Positions 47,647-62,065 of a stretch of DNA of 64,000 nucleotides are shown here, in pieces (within the stretch, counting starts at the first letter, position 1; each line of letters starts with the position of its first letter). The notes under the pieces were generated by a model. It ran no database searches. It was not told where the DNA came from and worked only from the letters and a program-made list of their open reading frames with translations. The position numbers and the translations under genes were made by a program. The stretch is from Xylaria sp. FL1777 (Eukaryota > Ascomycota > Sordariomycetes > Xylariales > Xylariaceae), in NCBI GenBank assembly GCA_022578965.1, contig MU400609.1, positions 81,864-145,863 of the forward strand, given 5' to 3'.

Positions 47647-50600
47647 ATAATGCTTTTATAATTAATATAAAAAATAACAAAAATTTTATATAAGATATTT
47701 TTGTTATATTTAATTAATTAGCTATTATAAACTTTTATATTGCTTTAATTTATAATAATATAAAATAGTTCTTTTAAATATATTAAAATAAGCAGTATAC
47801 TTTTTTTTTTACTAACTAAAATATTATTAAATATGCTTATAAAATATATATTAATAGCAATACTAAAAAATATACTAATAGTTATATTACGTTATATAAT
47901 CTTTTTAATATGTTAAATTTATTAATAAAAAAAAGGCAATAATTTGCTAATATTAAAATTAATAAGTTTAACATTAAAGTTATTTAATTAATTAAAGTTT
48001 TAATATAGTAAAATATATTAAGTTTAGCTAATAAAAATAAGCTATTTGTTAAAAGTAATAAAAAATAGTAGTTATATATTTTTAATTATAAAAAAGCAAA
48101 AAAAAAAGAAAAAAAAACTAAAAAACTATAGCTAAATATAAATTAGCATAAAGTATTATATATGTTTTACTTTTTTTGCTTTTTCTTTAGCTTTTTAGAA
48201 TTATTATTTGCTAGCAATTTTTTATTATGTTTTAGTAGTTTAAATTATACTAGTAAATTTATAGCTAGCAATATATTTATATATATAAAAAAAGTATTTA
48301 AAAGTAATATAACTATAATTAGTTTTATTAAAAATAATAAAACAAAAGTTATAATTGCTATTAAACATAAAGCTAATTAGCTTAACTATATATTAAACGT
48401 TTAATAAATATTTAACTATTGCTTTATTTATATTTTTAGTGTTAATTTTAAAATTAAACAAAGTATATTTTTAGTAGTATTTTTAATTTATGCTTTGTTT
48501 ATAAAATACTTAGCATGCTTATTAAAAATATGCTAATATATTATAAAAAGCTTAGCATATAAAACGTAGCTATATTTTTTTTATTTATTTTATTTAAATA
48601 TTTTTATAGTATTATAAACTAAAAAAAATATAATATTTCTATTAATTACTTTATTAAATATAGCAGTAATATATTATTAAACTTTTTTTAGCATAAAATA
48701 TTTTGCTATGCTATTAATAGTAAAATTTAAGTATTAATATAAGTTTATAAAATATTTTGTGCAAAATTTTTAAAGCTTTTGCTATAAAAACTAAAAGATA
48801 GTTTTTTTTTAAAGCATAAATTGCTAGCATATTTTTAGCAGTAACTTTAATAGTTAGCTAAAGTTATAATAATATAAGTTATAACATATTTTTTATTATA
48901 CATTTTGTTGCTTTTTAATATTTTTATTATTTAGTTATTATAAAAATTATAAAATATACTTTTTAAAGCATTTTATATTTATAAACTTATATATGCTTAG
49001 CTAAATAGCTTATAGTTTATTTTTAAATTTTAGTTTAGCTTTAGTTTATTTAGTAAGTTTAATTAGCTTAAATTATTTTAGTTTAAAGTTAACTATTAAA
49101 CTATTTTTATTTTTAAGCTTATTAATTATAATTAATTAATAGTTTAATAGCGCAAACTATATATAGTTAAACGTTAAACTTTTTAATATACTATTGCTTA
49201 TGTTTGTTATAAAACGCAAATTATTTTAATTGTTTTTTAGTAGCTTTTTTTTATGCTTTAGTTTAAAAAGCTTAATTTTTTGCGCTTTTAGTAAATTAAA
49301 ATACTAATAAAAAACAAAAAAAAATGCTGTTTTTTATATTATATTATTTTAAATAGCTTAGCTAAACTTTTGCAATAAATTTAAAAAGTTTTTAAAAGCA
49401 ATAAAGCTAAACTAAATAATACGCGTTATATTATAAATATTTATTTTTATTTTAAAAGCTATAATAATAAGCATAATTTAACAAAAAAAGTTTAGCTTTA
49501 TAAACTTGTTATATAATTGCTATTAGTTATTAAAACGTATATTTGTATTATATTTTTAAATAAAGCGCTTTATTTTAATTAAAGTAAACTTTAATTTTTA
49601 AAGCTATATTATTAAAAAATAGCATGTAGTAATAAGCTTTTTTTTGCTATTTATAAAAACAATAGTTTTAAGAATTAAGTGTACTATATTATACTATGTT
49701 TTGTTAATTAAAAAACTTAATTGTTAGTAATTTTTTATAATAGTACTTTTTTTTATAAAATAAACAACAAAAGATATATTAAGCTAATTAACTAAAGCAT
49801 AAATAAATTGCAGTTTTTTTAAACAAGTATTTTGCTATTAAAATTTAGCTTTAAACAATATAAACTTTTAAGCGTTTAAGCTTAATATAGTAATATAGCT
49901 AAACTATAATATATTTTGTAAAACTAATGCTTTTATATAATATATATTAAAATATATAATTTAAAAATTTTTTTATTAATAAATTATATAAAGTTTATTA
50001 ATAGCTATAAACGTAATTTTTTAGTTAAACAAAAAGTTATAAAGCAAGTTAATAAAATGTTTTTAAATAGCTTATTTAAGCTTAAAAATAATATATATAA
50101 AGCGTTCTAAAGCTAATTTAGCTTATATAGCATTATTTTATTAAATAATAAAAATATATTTTTATAACTATTTATATAATATTAATTAATTTTTATTGTA
50201 TTATTTATTATTAATAATAAATAAATATTAAAAATTTAAGCAATTAAATTAAATTAATTATATTTTAATTATTTTAATAAGCATAATTATAAAATTATTA
50301 TATTTTGTATAATAACTAAAATAGTTTATAATATAATACTTTTTTTATAACTAATTTAAGCTATTAGTATAGTATTATTATAACAAAATATTATATACTA
50401 AATTAATTTAACTTGTTTAGCTTTAAGCTTAAGCTTATATAATTTATTAAGTTAATAATAATTTAAAATAGTATTAATAATAGCTTATATAAAGTTATAT
50501 TTTAATATATGCTATTAGTTATATTTTAATTATAATAAAATATAGTACATAAAATATTAAATATAGTTATTAAATAAATGCTTTAATATTATATTACTAG

Positions 50601-50970
50601 CTAGTTTATTTAGTTTGTTAAGTTTTTTAACAAATTTTAAAAGTTTTAAAGCTATTAGTTTTTTTAGAAAGCAACTATTAATTAAGCTAAAGCTAGAATT
50701 ATTAAAAGTTTGTAGTTTTATAATAAAGTAAAAAAATAATACTAATTAATAAATTAACAAATAAAGCTTAATTTTTAACTATTTAAGCTTAAAACACTAT
50801 AACATAATAAAGTATTTTAATTATAAAGTTAGCGCTAAATATAAGCATTACTATAAAAAGCTTTAAGCAATGTTATAATTGTTTTTTTTAAGTTTTGTTA
50901 ACAAATAATCTATAGGTATAAGTAGTGTGCATACGTATATAAAATAAACTTTAGCTTAAAAATTAACAAG

Positions 50971-51102
50971 GGTGCTTTAAACTAAAATATATAAAACATA
51001 GGCTTTAAACCTACAAATATATCTGCACGGGCCCCCGAAGGGGGTAAATCGTAGCTTGCAGCAAGCGTAGCTTGCTGTTCTATGTTTCTAGTTTAAAGCA
51101 CC
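50971..51102. repeat. 132-bp terminal module, well preserved GC-containing copy
   Basis: Ends GGTGCTTTAAACTA and TAGTTTAAAGCACC are inverted repeats. Inside are a CCCCCGAAGGGGG hairpin and TAGCTTGCAGCAAGCGTAGC repeats. It is an isolated GC-rich island inside AT-rich DNA and homologous to 25830-25961. Confidence 0.88.
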
Positions 51103-54100
51103 TAAAATAATTATTGTTTCGAAAAAAAAAAAAGCAAGCAAAGCAATAGTTATTTCTAGTTTAAAAAAAATTAAAATAAGCTTAAAATAGTTTTAACTTT
51201 ATTTTAAATAAGTTAGCTTAGCTTTATATATAAAAACGTTTTTTAAAAGCAAAAAGTATTAAAATAGTTTAGCAAAAGCTTTAGTTCTTAAATAAATTAA
51301 ATAAAATAAAGCATATTAAAAAAAAAACAAAAAACGCTAGCAAAAAAGCAAAAGCAATAAAAAAACAAGCTAAAGCAACATAAGCTGTTTTATTTAAGTT
51401 TAATTAAAATTTTTTAAGCGTTTTTTTTAAAGCTAAGCTTTTTTTTAAAGTTTTAAGCAGTTAAAATATTAATAGTAAAACTAATTTATAATTACCTTAG
51501 CAGTTTTTAAGTATTTTTTAAGTTTTTAAATATTATTAATATATAAGTATTCTTTTTATTTAATAAAATACTTTAGGTTATTATTGTTTTAACGAAAATT
51601 TAGTATATTTTTAACCTTATAAACGTTTTAATTTGTTTTTATTTTTAGTTATATTTTAATAAATATTTTAATAAATGCTAGTTTTAATAAAAAAATATAA
51701 AAAATAAAGTAAATTTATATATTTTTTAGTAATAACAATTTATAATTAATAAGTAAAATAACTTCTTTAATTTTAAAAAAGCTAAGTTTTTTAAATTTTA
51801 ATTTATTGTTTAATTATTTCGTTTTAATTTAAAAAATATTAATGTTTGCATTTTGTTTTTATTATAGTAAATAAACCTTGTTTTCTTTTTTAAAAGTTAG
51901 TTTTTTAGTTTGTTTTTTGTTATAATATATTAATATTTATTGTTATAAAAACTAAAAACGTAATTATAGTTTAGCTTATAGCGTTTTAATTTTTGTTGCA
52001 ATAGTTTTTGCTTAAAGTACTATAGTTAAAATAGCAAGTGCTTTTATTAATGTTTTTTTTTGTTTTTTAATAATTGCTTGTTATTTATAAACAGCTTTAT
52101 ATAAAAATATGCTTATATTTTTGTTTATTAATATATTATATAAAATTTATACTATTAATAATAGTTTTATTTAATTGTTTTATTAATAGTTAATATAACT
52201 TTATAAATATTGTTTTAATATTTAGTTTAGTTTTTTTGTTTATTTATTAATTTATAAATAATAAGTAGTTAAAAACTTTAGTTTAATATTAATAAGTTTA
52301 AAAAAACTAGTTTTAAACTTAAAAGTAAATAGTTTATTTTAATTTAAAACAATTTTTTTTAATAGCTTATGTTTATTTAAATATTAATATATAAAAGCAT
52401 ATATAAGTTATTTAGCTATTATATTTCTTTTAAACAGTAAAAAATAAACATACTTAATAAGTTTATTAATAATAACTTATATTTTATTATATTATATTTT
52501 TATAACTAAATTAGTTAATAAAAGTAATATTATAATAAAATTTTAAGCAATAATATATTATGCTTATTTAAATATTTATATAAATTATAGCAGTTTATAA
52601 AGCTTATATTAAGCTATTTTAGCTTTATTGCAAATATTATACTTTTTTATAATAGCTTTAACTATGTTTTATAGTTTTAAAAAACTATATTTTTTTTATA
52701 GTTGTTTAATTATTTTTATTACTTTTTAATATTTATATAATAAATATTTATAAAACTTTTTAATAAACTTGTTTTATAAAAATTCTAATAAATAAACTTT
52801 GCATTTATATATTAGCTTGTTATTTTTTAATTTTTTGTGTTTTTATAGCTATACTAACTCTTTTAAATTATAAGCTTATTATAGCTATATATTTATAAAG
52901 TTTTTAAATATAATTTTAACTTTTAAGCTTTTATTTCTTTAAAAATATAGCACTTAAATGTTTTTTTTTAAAACTTTAAATTTTTTTTAACTTTGTTAGC
53001 TTAGTATATTTGCTTAAATGTTTTTTTTTTTTTAATATAATATATTTTAAAGTTAAATTTAAAAAAAAAAACCATTTAATTTTTATGTTGTTTAATAATT
53101 TTTTATATAGTTATAAATTTTGTTAAGTTTTAATAATTTAAATAAATTTTAATTAGCTTTATAGTTTTTATAAAAAATAGTTCTTATTTTTTAAGTGCTA
53201 TAATAATTATAAGTAGTTCTTTATTATATATAAAGTATTATAATGCTATATTTTATAATGCTTTAAAGTAATAAGCTACTAAGTGTTATTTTTTATTATT
53301 TTTTAACTGTTTTAAAACTTTTGCAATTATATTATTTAAAGCATTTATTTTTAGCTTTTTTTTTTTTATAAATTAAGTAGTTTAACTATAAAATTAAAAA
53401 TAACTTTTAGTTTTAGTTTTTTAAAAGCTTTTTAAGCTTCTTTTAAAATTAAAAAAGATTTTTTTTTGTATTTTTTTTTTATATACTTTATAAAATAAAA
53501 TGCTATTTTTTTAAAGTCTTAAATTAACATTTAAACATAGTTTAAAAATTTTAATACTTATTATATGTTTATAATAATAGCTAAATTAAATATTTTTTAG
53601 TTTTATTTTATATTAATTTTTAACTATTAAATTTATATTTGTTTTAAAGTAATTATAAATCTTAAAAAGTTAATTTTTTATATATATTATATATATTTTT
53701 TTATATTAAATTATAATTTTGCTTGTTTAAGTATTTTTAACATTTAAGTTATATGTTTTTTATGTTTTTTTAGTGTTTTAAAGTAAATTAAAATATTATT
53801 TAAGTAAATAAACATAAATTTGTTTAAAAACTTTTGTAAAATTATTATTATTATATATTAAAAGCTAATTAATACGTTTTATAGTTTTTATAGCATAACT
53901 ATATATTTATATAGTTTATATACTGTTTATATAGCAGTTTTTTATTTTTATTTTTTTAGCTATTTTAATAATATAATATTTATTTAAAATATTAATTATT
54001 ATAAATTATTTTGCTTAATTAATGTTTTTTTTTATAGTTATTAGCAAAATAAAAAAATATTTATTTATAATAATAATTATGTTTAATAGTTAATAATTAA

Positions 54101-54560
54101 TTATTATTTATTATACTAGTTTTTTTTTTTTATTAATTAATTATTTTTTATTTTTTATTTTAAGTATTATTACTATAAAATATTTAATAAATAATTAAAA
54201 CTTTTTTAAGAATTCTTTTGCTAAGTTTTTTTAAATATATTTTTATAAAGCATTTATTTTGTTTAAGCTTATATAATATACTTAATAAAGCTTTAATTAA
54301 AATTTTTTTTTAATAAAAATGTAGTAATTTTATAAGCTATATTTAAAAAGTTTTTTTTTCTTTTTTTTTTTAAATAGTTTGTAAAATTTATAATATGCTT
54401 TTAATATTTTGTTTAAAATTTCTTTTGTAATTTTCCTGATTTTTTTGCTTTGTTTTTTATTTTTTTAATTAATAATTTTTACTTTTTATTAAATTAAAAA
54501 GTTATTAGTTTTTAACTATAATATTTCTAAAATAATATTATAATTAAATATATTAGCAAT
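51103..54560. repeat. Unclassified AT-rich DNA between inverted repeat and Gypsy element
   Basis: About 3.5 kb with no recognised termini. A lysine- and alanine-coding remnant in one frame at about 51,300-51,380 (KHIKKKTKNASKKAKAIKKQ) may be part of an old transposase or Gag; this is weak. Confidence 0.5.
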
Positions 54561-54565
54561 ATTTA

Positions 54566-54772
54566 TAGTAAGGTTTACTATAGGTAGTAAAGCAATTAAG
54601 CATAAAAAGTATAATATAAATTGAAAAGAAAAAGGCCTTACAAACAATTACTATATAATTACTTTAAGCATAAGCCTTACATAGCTATTTAGCTAAGCTA
54701 TTATAGCTATAAGTAAAAATACTACTATAGCTAAACCCTATAAATATAAAGTTTTTCTTTTAGTTTATATTA
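54566..54772 (-). repeat. Gypsy LTR (3' in element sense), 207 bp
   Basis: Direct repeat of 63057-63263 with equal length; preceded by ATTTA. Shares AGTAAGGTTTACTATA and GCTAAACCCTATAAATATAA. Confidence 0.9.
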
Positions 54773-55355
54773 AGTGCTAAAATACAAAAAAAAAAATTAT
54801 TAACTTTAATAAAGCTAATTTAGCTATTTATACAAACTGATTTTTATCTTAAAAATTACAATTAATTTAAATTATCTATTAATTAATTAATTAAGCAAGC
54901 GTAACTTTTTATAGCTTTTTATATGGTTGCTTACTAGCAACAAGCTTAGCTTTTGCTTTATTCTTTAGTTTTAACTTAGCTTAACCTCCTATACAAGCTT
55001 AATATTTCTTAAGCAAGTTTTTAGCTAATTAAAATTGCTACTTTAATTTCTACTAATTATTCTTATAACTATATTTTTTCTACTTAATTAAATAATTAAA
55101 ACCTAACTTAGTCCAATTAATATAATGCTTTAAAATAGTTTTAATTTCGAACGAATTACTTTTTTTGTTGAAGTTTTGCTTATTATAAATAAAACTAAGT
55201 AAAAGTACAGTTCAATAAAATAAGTCTTTATTTTGTTAGCTAAGTAAAAAGTATACAATAAAAATTATAAAATATATATTAAAAATCTTTAGCAAATTAA
55301 TATAATAAGCTAACTAACTTATTTATTTTATTACTTTATATAGTTTAACGTATTA

Positions 55356-56110
55356 CTATAAGTACTTTTTAAACAAATTGCTAAAAAAATAATATTTTTT
55401 ATATAGCTTTAAATAAACTTTATTTTTAACATTAAACTTTATAAGCTTATGCTTATTATTATAATAATACTTAGCTTTTATAGCAGCAAAGTTTATAGCT
55501 AACTTAATATCTTTGTGCAAATGTTTATAAAAAAAGCAAATGTTTTCTAATATATTATATAACTTATTATTGCTAATAAATATGTTATTAAAACTAAAAA
55601 GTCTAAATTTAAACAATTATTTATGCAATAAAAACTTAATAAAATCTAAGTATGCATTATTAAAGTTTTATTATAAAAATAGAAAAATATTTACTTAATT
55701 GCAATTAAAGTAAGCAAAAGTATAATGCTAAATAGCAATTTTAATAATTTGGTTTTTGCGCTTAAATATATTATTATTTTGCGAATAATATGCAGCAGTT
55801 ATTAAAAACCGTGCGTTATATTCTTTTTATAAATTTACTTAAAATTCTGAAGTAAACTTATAGTTGCAATTAAAAATAATACTGCTTAGCATACTTTAGT
55901 TATATAGTAAAATTATTTTAGCAAAAGCAAGACTTTAATTTTTTGCTATATACGTTTTATAACTTAAAATTAATAACGTACGTTTAAATGTAGCATATAT
56001 TATAAGTATTAATGCATTATAATATATATACTTATTTAATTGCTATAAAGTTTTTATTATTAGTACATTAAGCAAATTTATAATAAAGTTTATTGTAACT
56101 GTTTTTATAA
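55356..56110 (-). pseudogene. Gypsy integrase remnant
   Basis: A single minus-strand phase shows TVTINFIINLLNVLI at about 56,100 (compare TIDFITDLP), YNALILIIYATFKRTLLI at about 56,020 (compare YDAILVIVDRFSK) and the C-terminal IKAKYYYNNKHKLIKF plus KNKVYLKLYKKY at 55,420-55,500 (compare KxYYDxKHKPxxFxVGDxVYLRL). The shared phase over 700 bases indicates few indels. Confidence 0.82.
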
Positions 56111-59100
56111 GTTAAAAATCTTTAAGTTAAATTAGCTAATAATTATTATTTAGTTTATTTTAATTTATTACGTAAAGTTTACAACTGTTATAATGTTATA
56201 AATACGTTTTTACTTTTTAAGTTTTTTTTTTAATAAAAAAACCTTTAAAGTTATATATTATATGCTTTTTATTAAAGTAATATTTATTATTATAAACTAT
56301 AGCAAAAAACTTGCTAATTTAATTTTTAAGAATGTAAAAGCAATAATAGCCTTTTTTGTTAATATTATAAAGCAGTTTATTTATAATTGCAAAAAAATAG
56401 CTTAAGTACAAAAAATTTGCAGCATTTTTATTGCTATTTATACGTATTACGTTTAAAGTTTTATAATACTTTAGGTTTTTATTATAATTAGCAATAATCT
56501 TTAATTTTACTTTATTACTTATAATAGCTTTTACTAATACTAACTAAATATTATTAAGCATAAAATCTTTATTAGTTTTTTATATATTGCTTTTTATATT
56601 AAGCAAGTTTTTAATGTTCTTAAAATAACTTAGTATATTTAATATATAATTAATATAGCTAAGCAAATAGTATACTTATAAACTATATTAAAAAAAATAA
56701 ATTAAAGCATTAATAAAACGCTTATTAGCGCAATTTATAAACGTAATATTTAAATTAGTTTAGTTAATAATGCTTTTAATAACAAAATAGTTAATAAAAA
56801 TAACTATAAAGTTTTCTAATGCTTTAATTGTTATATATAAACGCTTATATATTTATATAACATAACTTACTTTTATTTTAAAGAAACTATACTACAACTT
56901 AAAAATTAAAATATATTTACTTAAATATATAACAAAAAACATTTATATATTAGGAATAAAAATACTTAGTTGCTATACGTAATTATTTTTTATGTAGTAT
57001 AACATAATACTAAAGCTTTGCTTAAAAAATATATTTACTTGTATATATAACAACTTGCTAAAGTTATAATAATGCAGTATAATATGCAAACAAATAAAAT
57101 TTTAAATAGCTTAAAATAACGCTTTTTTAGCTTTTATAAGTTTGAAAAAAGTTAAGTAGTAATATATTTAATGCTTACTAAAGTTGTTTACTTTAAACTT
57201 TTTAAACTTATGTTTTTTATTAAGCAATATAGTTTTGCGTTTTTGCAATAGTTTTAAAATTTTTATATAAAACAAAATTAATAAACGTAAAAAACCTATA
57301 ATATTTAAATATTATTTAAAAGCTTTAAGTTAACAAAAAAATTTAATGTTTTATATTGCTTTAACTTTTTGTTTAGTAGTTAATATGCTAAAAGCGTTTA
57401 CTTAGAAGCTTAAAAGCTTAATAAAAAAGTATGCTATAAAAGATTTTTTTAGTAAAAAAAATATTTTTTTGCTTTAAAACAGCTTAAAAATAATACATAA
57501 ATAAAAAAAGTATTTTTTTTTAGTATTAAAGTAAATTATAATATTGTTAATAAAAGCGCAACAAAAGTATTTAAACTTTTTAAGTAAGCAATTTATAAAC
57601 TGTTATATATATGCAAATATATTACAAAATTTTATAAGTGCGATTATAAACCGTTTAAAACTTTTTAAGCTAATAATAGTAAATCTGTTGCAATAATTAA
57701 AATGTACTTCAAATTAGTAAAAAAAAAAAGTTGCGTTTATATAAGTTATATACTTTTTTTTTTTAATTAATAAAATAACTTTAAATTAAAAAAGCAAAAA
57801 ATAATTGTTTAAAACAGCTATTTTATTTAAAGTTCGTAAGTTAATTACTAGTTATAAGTATAGTTTTTCTTTTTTTTATGTTTAAACTACAAAAATAAAA
57901 TATATAAATAAAGTAAGTTTATTAACTTATTTTATTTAACTTTATACATAAAGCTAATTAAAAACAAAATTAATAGCTTTTTTGTTATAAATGCTTAAAA
58001 AATAAAGTTAATTGTTTAATTTAGTTTTTTACTAATTGTTTTCTAAAGGTATTTTTATAAGTTTATTTTTAAGAATATTAATAATATTTTAGTTTTGCTA
58101 GATTTTAGGAATTTTGTTAATTAGTTATAGGATTTTTTTTGCTGTTATATTTTTACTAGTATAAATAAAATAGCTAGCTAGCAATATAACTTCGTTTTTT
58201 TTGTTAGGTTTTTTAATTCTTAAAGTAAAAATAATTTCGCAAATCTTAAGTTTTAGCGCGTTTAAATTTATTGCGTTATTTATTTCTTTTAATAGCTAGT
58301 TAGCTAATTTTTTAATTATACTATATACTGCATTAGTAATTAAGCTAATAATTAAAATACTAGCTTGTTTAAGCGTATTTATTACATTAGTAATATTAGT
58401 TATATTAGTATAAAGGTTAAAGTTATAGCTAAAAATATATATATTAGTAGCAATTTGTTTAAGCATAAAAGTTAAGTTAATTAACTTATTTATATAAAAC
58501 GCGTTAAAAAACTTAAAGTTATTAAAAATATAAATGCCTTTATTAGTAATATTTAAGCTAGCATTAGTAGCATTAATAGTTTTAGCGCTAATATTTTTAA
58601 GTATTATGCTAAATAAAGCATTTATAGCTATAATGCTTGCAATTAATATAACTATTTTTAAATATGCTTTTTAGGATTTTTTTTTAGCTTTACTACTAAA
58701 AGATTACTTTTAAATAGTGCTAATATAAGTATTTTTAAGTATAGTTTTAATTTAAAGCAAAAAATTAGCTAAAACTATACTTTTAAAAATAATAAACTTA
58801 ACAAGTATAGCTATATTATTTTTATAAAATAACTTAAACATAAAGTTATAATTAGCAAACAAAAGTTTATATATAGCTAAAGCTTGTATTATAGCATTAA
58901 GCTTAAAAGATATTTTGTAAGCTAAAGTAACTTTTTATATATATAAGTATATATATAAATATATTTAAAATAAAATTTTAAAGTTGTTTATGTTAACTAT
59001 AGTTATTTTTGCTTTTTTATAATTAATAATTGCACTTTATAAATTTAAACACTTAATGCTTAGCAAAAAATAAAATGTTATGTTTTTTTTAATTACTTAA

Positions 59101-61977
59101 GCTTTTTTTTTAATTTATAAAAGCTTAAAAAATCTGTAATTATTATGTTTTAATAAGTAAAGTTTAAACTTAGCTTTTAATATGTAATAAAAGCAGCTTT
59201 TACTAATGCTTTTAATTTTTTTTGCTTGTTAACTTTTTTAATGTTTAATTGTATGTTTGCAAATATTAAAAAGCTTGCGTATAATAATGCTTTGTAATAT
59301 ATTTATATTTAAGCATACTTAAACTTTTTTATTATTAAGTTTAACGTATGCATTTATTTTAAAATATAAGTATTTAACGCTAAAACATTTTAATAAGTTG
59401 TTTAAAATATTAGCAATTAAAAGTGCTTAACGTATGTAAGGTATAATTAGCTTAGCTTTAGATTTAGCGCTTTTAATTTTTGCAAAAACGTTTATTTTTA
59501 GCTAACATAAAGCTAAGTCTGCTTATAATTTGTTTGCACTGCAGGTTTTTAAGTAGTAAAACAGCTAATTATAAAAATTAAACAAAATGTAATAATGCTT
59601 ATATATGCGCGTTATTAAATTAGCAAGCAACTAAAATATAATTTGTTTGTATAAGCAATTAATATATTTATAAACATATTAGTTTTTATTATGCAATAAG
59701 TTAAAAGTCTTTTTATAATATTTGCATGTATTACTATAGTTTATTATTATAAAAGCTGCGCTATTTAAACTTTTTTAAAAAAAAAAGTTAAGTTTTTAAA
59801 CTTAGAAAAAGTAAACTTAAAGTTAAAGTTTACAAAATAAGCTTAGTTGTAATTTTTTTTATGCTTATTATATTTATTTTAATAACGCTTGCAACTATAT
59901 TTGTGTTTACGTTTTTTTTTTTTTTATAAAAGCTTATTATTATTGTTTTTATTATTTTTGCTAAACTTATTTTTATTTTCTAACTTATACTTATACTTGT
60001 TTTTTTAAAACTTATAATTATAACTTTTAAGCAAAGGCAATTAATATTATATATATTGCTTTTTTTTTTTATATACATAAAAAAACATCTTTTTTGCTGC
60101 TGCAATAAAAATTAGCTTTGCTTTAGCAACTTTAGTTATATATTTAGCTAAAGATTTTTTTTCTTTAAAAGCGTAAAAGTATTGCTTAATATTTATATTT
60201 ATATAAGTTTAAATAAAAACTATTATGCTTTATTAATTACTATTGTTTTTAGTTAAAGTTTTTATTGCTTTAGTATATTATAGCTTTTTTTAAATAAAAG
60301 TTATTATTGCTGTATTTTTTTAAGCTATATTTTTTAAAGTAAACTTAATACTATTAAATTATTAAGTTGCTTTAAAAGCAAACATTATAAATTAAATTAT
60401 AAGTTTATTAAGTATTTTGTTTAATTTTTTAATATAATAGCTTATACGTATAACTAATATTAACTTATTATTTTATTATATTACTATAGTTTTTTTTAAT
60501 AAAGTTTAAAACATTTTTAATATTTGCTTTTTGTTAAAGTTATAAATACTTAAGTTCTTAAAAAACAAAAAAATATAATTTATAAAGCAATAAATATTAA
60601 TAAAAATTAGTTTATTACTGTTTATAACTATGCTAACATTTTTAAAATTATTTTAATTAAAATTAAAATAGCTAATATTAAAACGTTTTAGTTTATTTAA
60701 TCTGCTAATAGTAAATCTGTTTAATTTTTTTTTAAAAGTAGCACTTTAGTTAATATAATTGCTTTAATTAAGCAAGTTAACTTTATTTTTGCAAAAAGAT
60801 TATTTATTGTTTTTATTATTACTATTGTTATTATTTAAAAAATTATCTAGATTTAAGTTAACGTTTATATTTATATGTTTTTTAGCTTTTTTTTTGCAAC
60901 TATTAAAAGCATAACTTTTTACTTTTTTAAACTATTAGTACGTAATAAAAAACTTAAATAGTTCGTTCTAATTAAAACTATTATTTTTAAGTACTGCTTT
61001 ATATATAGTTAGTTATGCAAGTATAAAAGTAGCAGCTCTTATATTAAAAATAAAAGTAAAGTTAATTATTATAGATAACACAATTGTTATTGTTGCATTA
61101 GCTGCAATGTTTGCAGTAAACAGTACAAAAAGCATAAAAGCTACTGTTTAAGCAAAAAATACTACTAAAAAAGCCGTTAGTTAAATAGTTTTAATTAATA
61201 AACGTAATACTATATTAAAGTTAAACCAAAAAGCAAAAAAACAATTAATGCTTACTAAACTAAAAATTACTAAGTATAATAGTTTTTATAGTAGTTTTTA
61301 ATAAAAATTGCTTGCTAATTTAACAAGTGCAGCTATTATAAATATTAAAAATAAAGCTGCTTTGTTTTTATAAAGCAATTATAATTTAAAACTAAATGTA
61401 TTTATATAAAATAAAAGCAAAAATAGCTAAAATAAAACCGGCTGTTTTAGCACTAGCTAACGTAGCACTAGTATTCTTAATAGCAATAATGCTAAACTAT
61501 TGCAAATATAAAATATATAGTTTAGAAATTCTTTTAACATATTTTTTGTTTAATTATTACTTTTAATAACTTAGTTCATTATTTTTTAAAAATAATCAAC
61601 TTGCTTACTTAAAATATTTAGATCTTTAATAAACATTTTACTAGTTTTTAAAAAATCTAGCTTATAACAAACATTTTTGTTTAGTTTTTTTTAGTTTTAA
61701 ACAATTTAAGCTATTTTTTAATTTTAATTAACTAACTTATTTATTAAGTATTGCTATATTTTTTTATTATTGCTTATTTGCTTTAGGGTTAACAATAAAC
61801 CTTTTTTTTAATTAAAAAAAAAAGCATTAGTATTAATATTAGCTATAATTGTTTCTTTTAGTAAAAAAGCACTTATAGTTTGCAAGTCTTAAGTTTTTTT
61901 TTTAAAACAAACTAGTTTAAAAGTAAGCATAAAACGCAGTAGTTATAAACTATAAAATATATATAATATTAATAGTT

Positions 61978-62065
61978 AATCTAATAAGTTAGCCGGTTTT
62001 TTGTTTATTTTAAAAGGTTTAAGCGGCTAATTTAATAAGTTAACCGGTTTTTTGCTTATTTTAGC
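61978..62065. repeat. Two-copy tandem repeat with period 51 bp in the Gypsy 5' part
   Basis: TAATAAGTTAGCCGG with TTTTTTG at 61982 and TAATAAGTTAACCGG with TTTTTTG at 62033 recur with period 51. It lies in the presumed gag or leader region of the Gypsy element. Confidence 0.6.

Larger units (their letters stand above)
41104..51102 (-). repeat. Right arm of large inverted repeat (split by LINE)
   Basis: Reverse-orientation copy of the left arm. Pairing positions sum to about 80,294 inside the insertions and 76,932 outside. The difference, 3,362, equals the 7,380-bp Copia unit minus the 4,018-bp LINE unit exactly. The inner terminus is GGTGCCTTAAACTAAAATAG and the outer terminus TAGTTTAAAGCACC. 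Confidence 0.8.
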
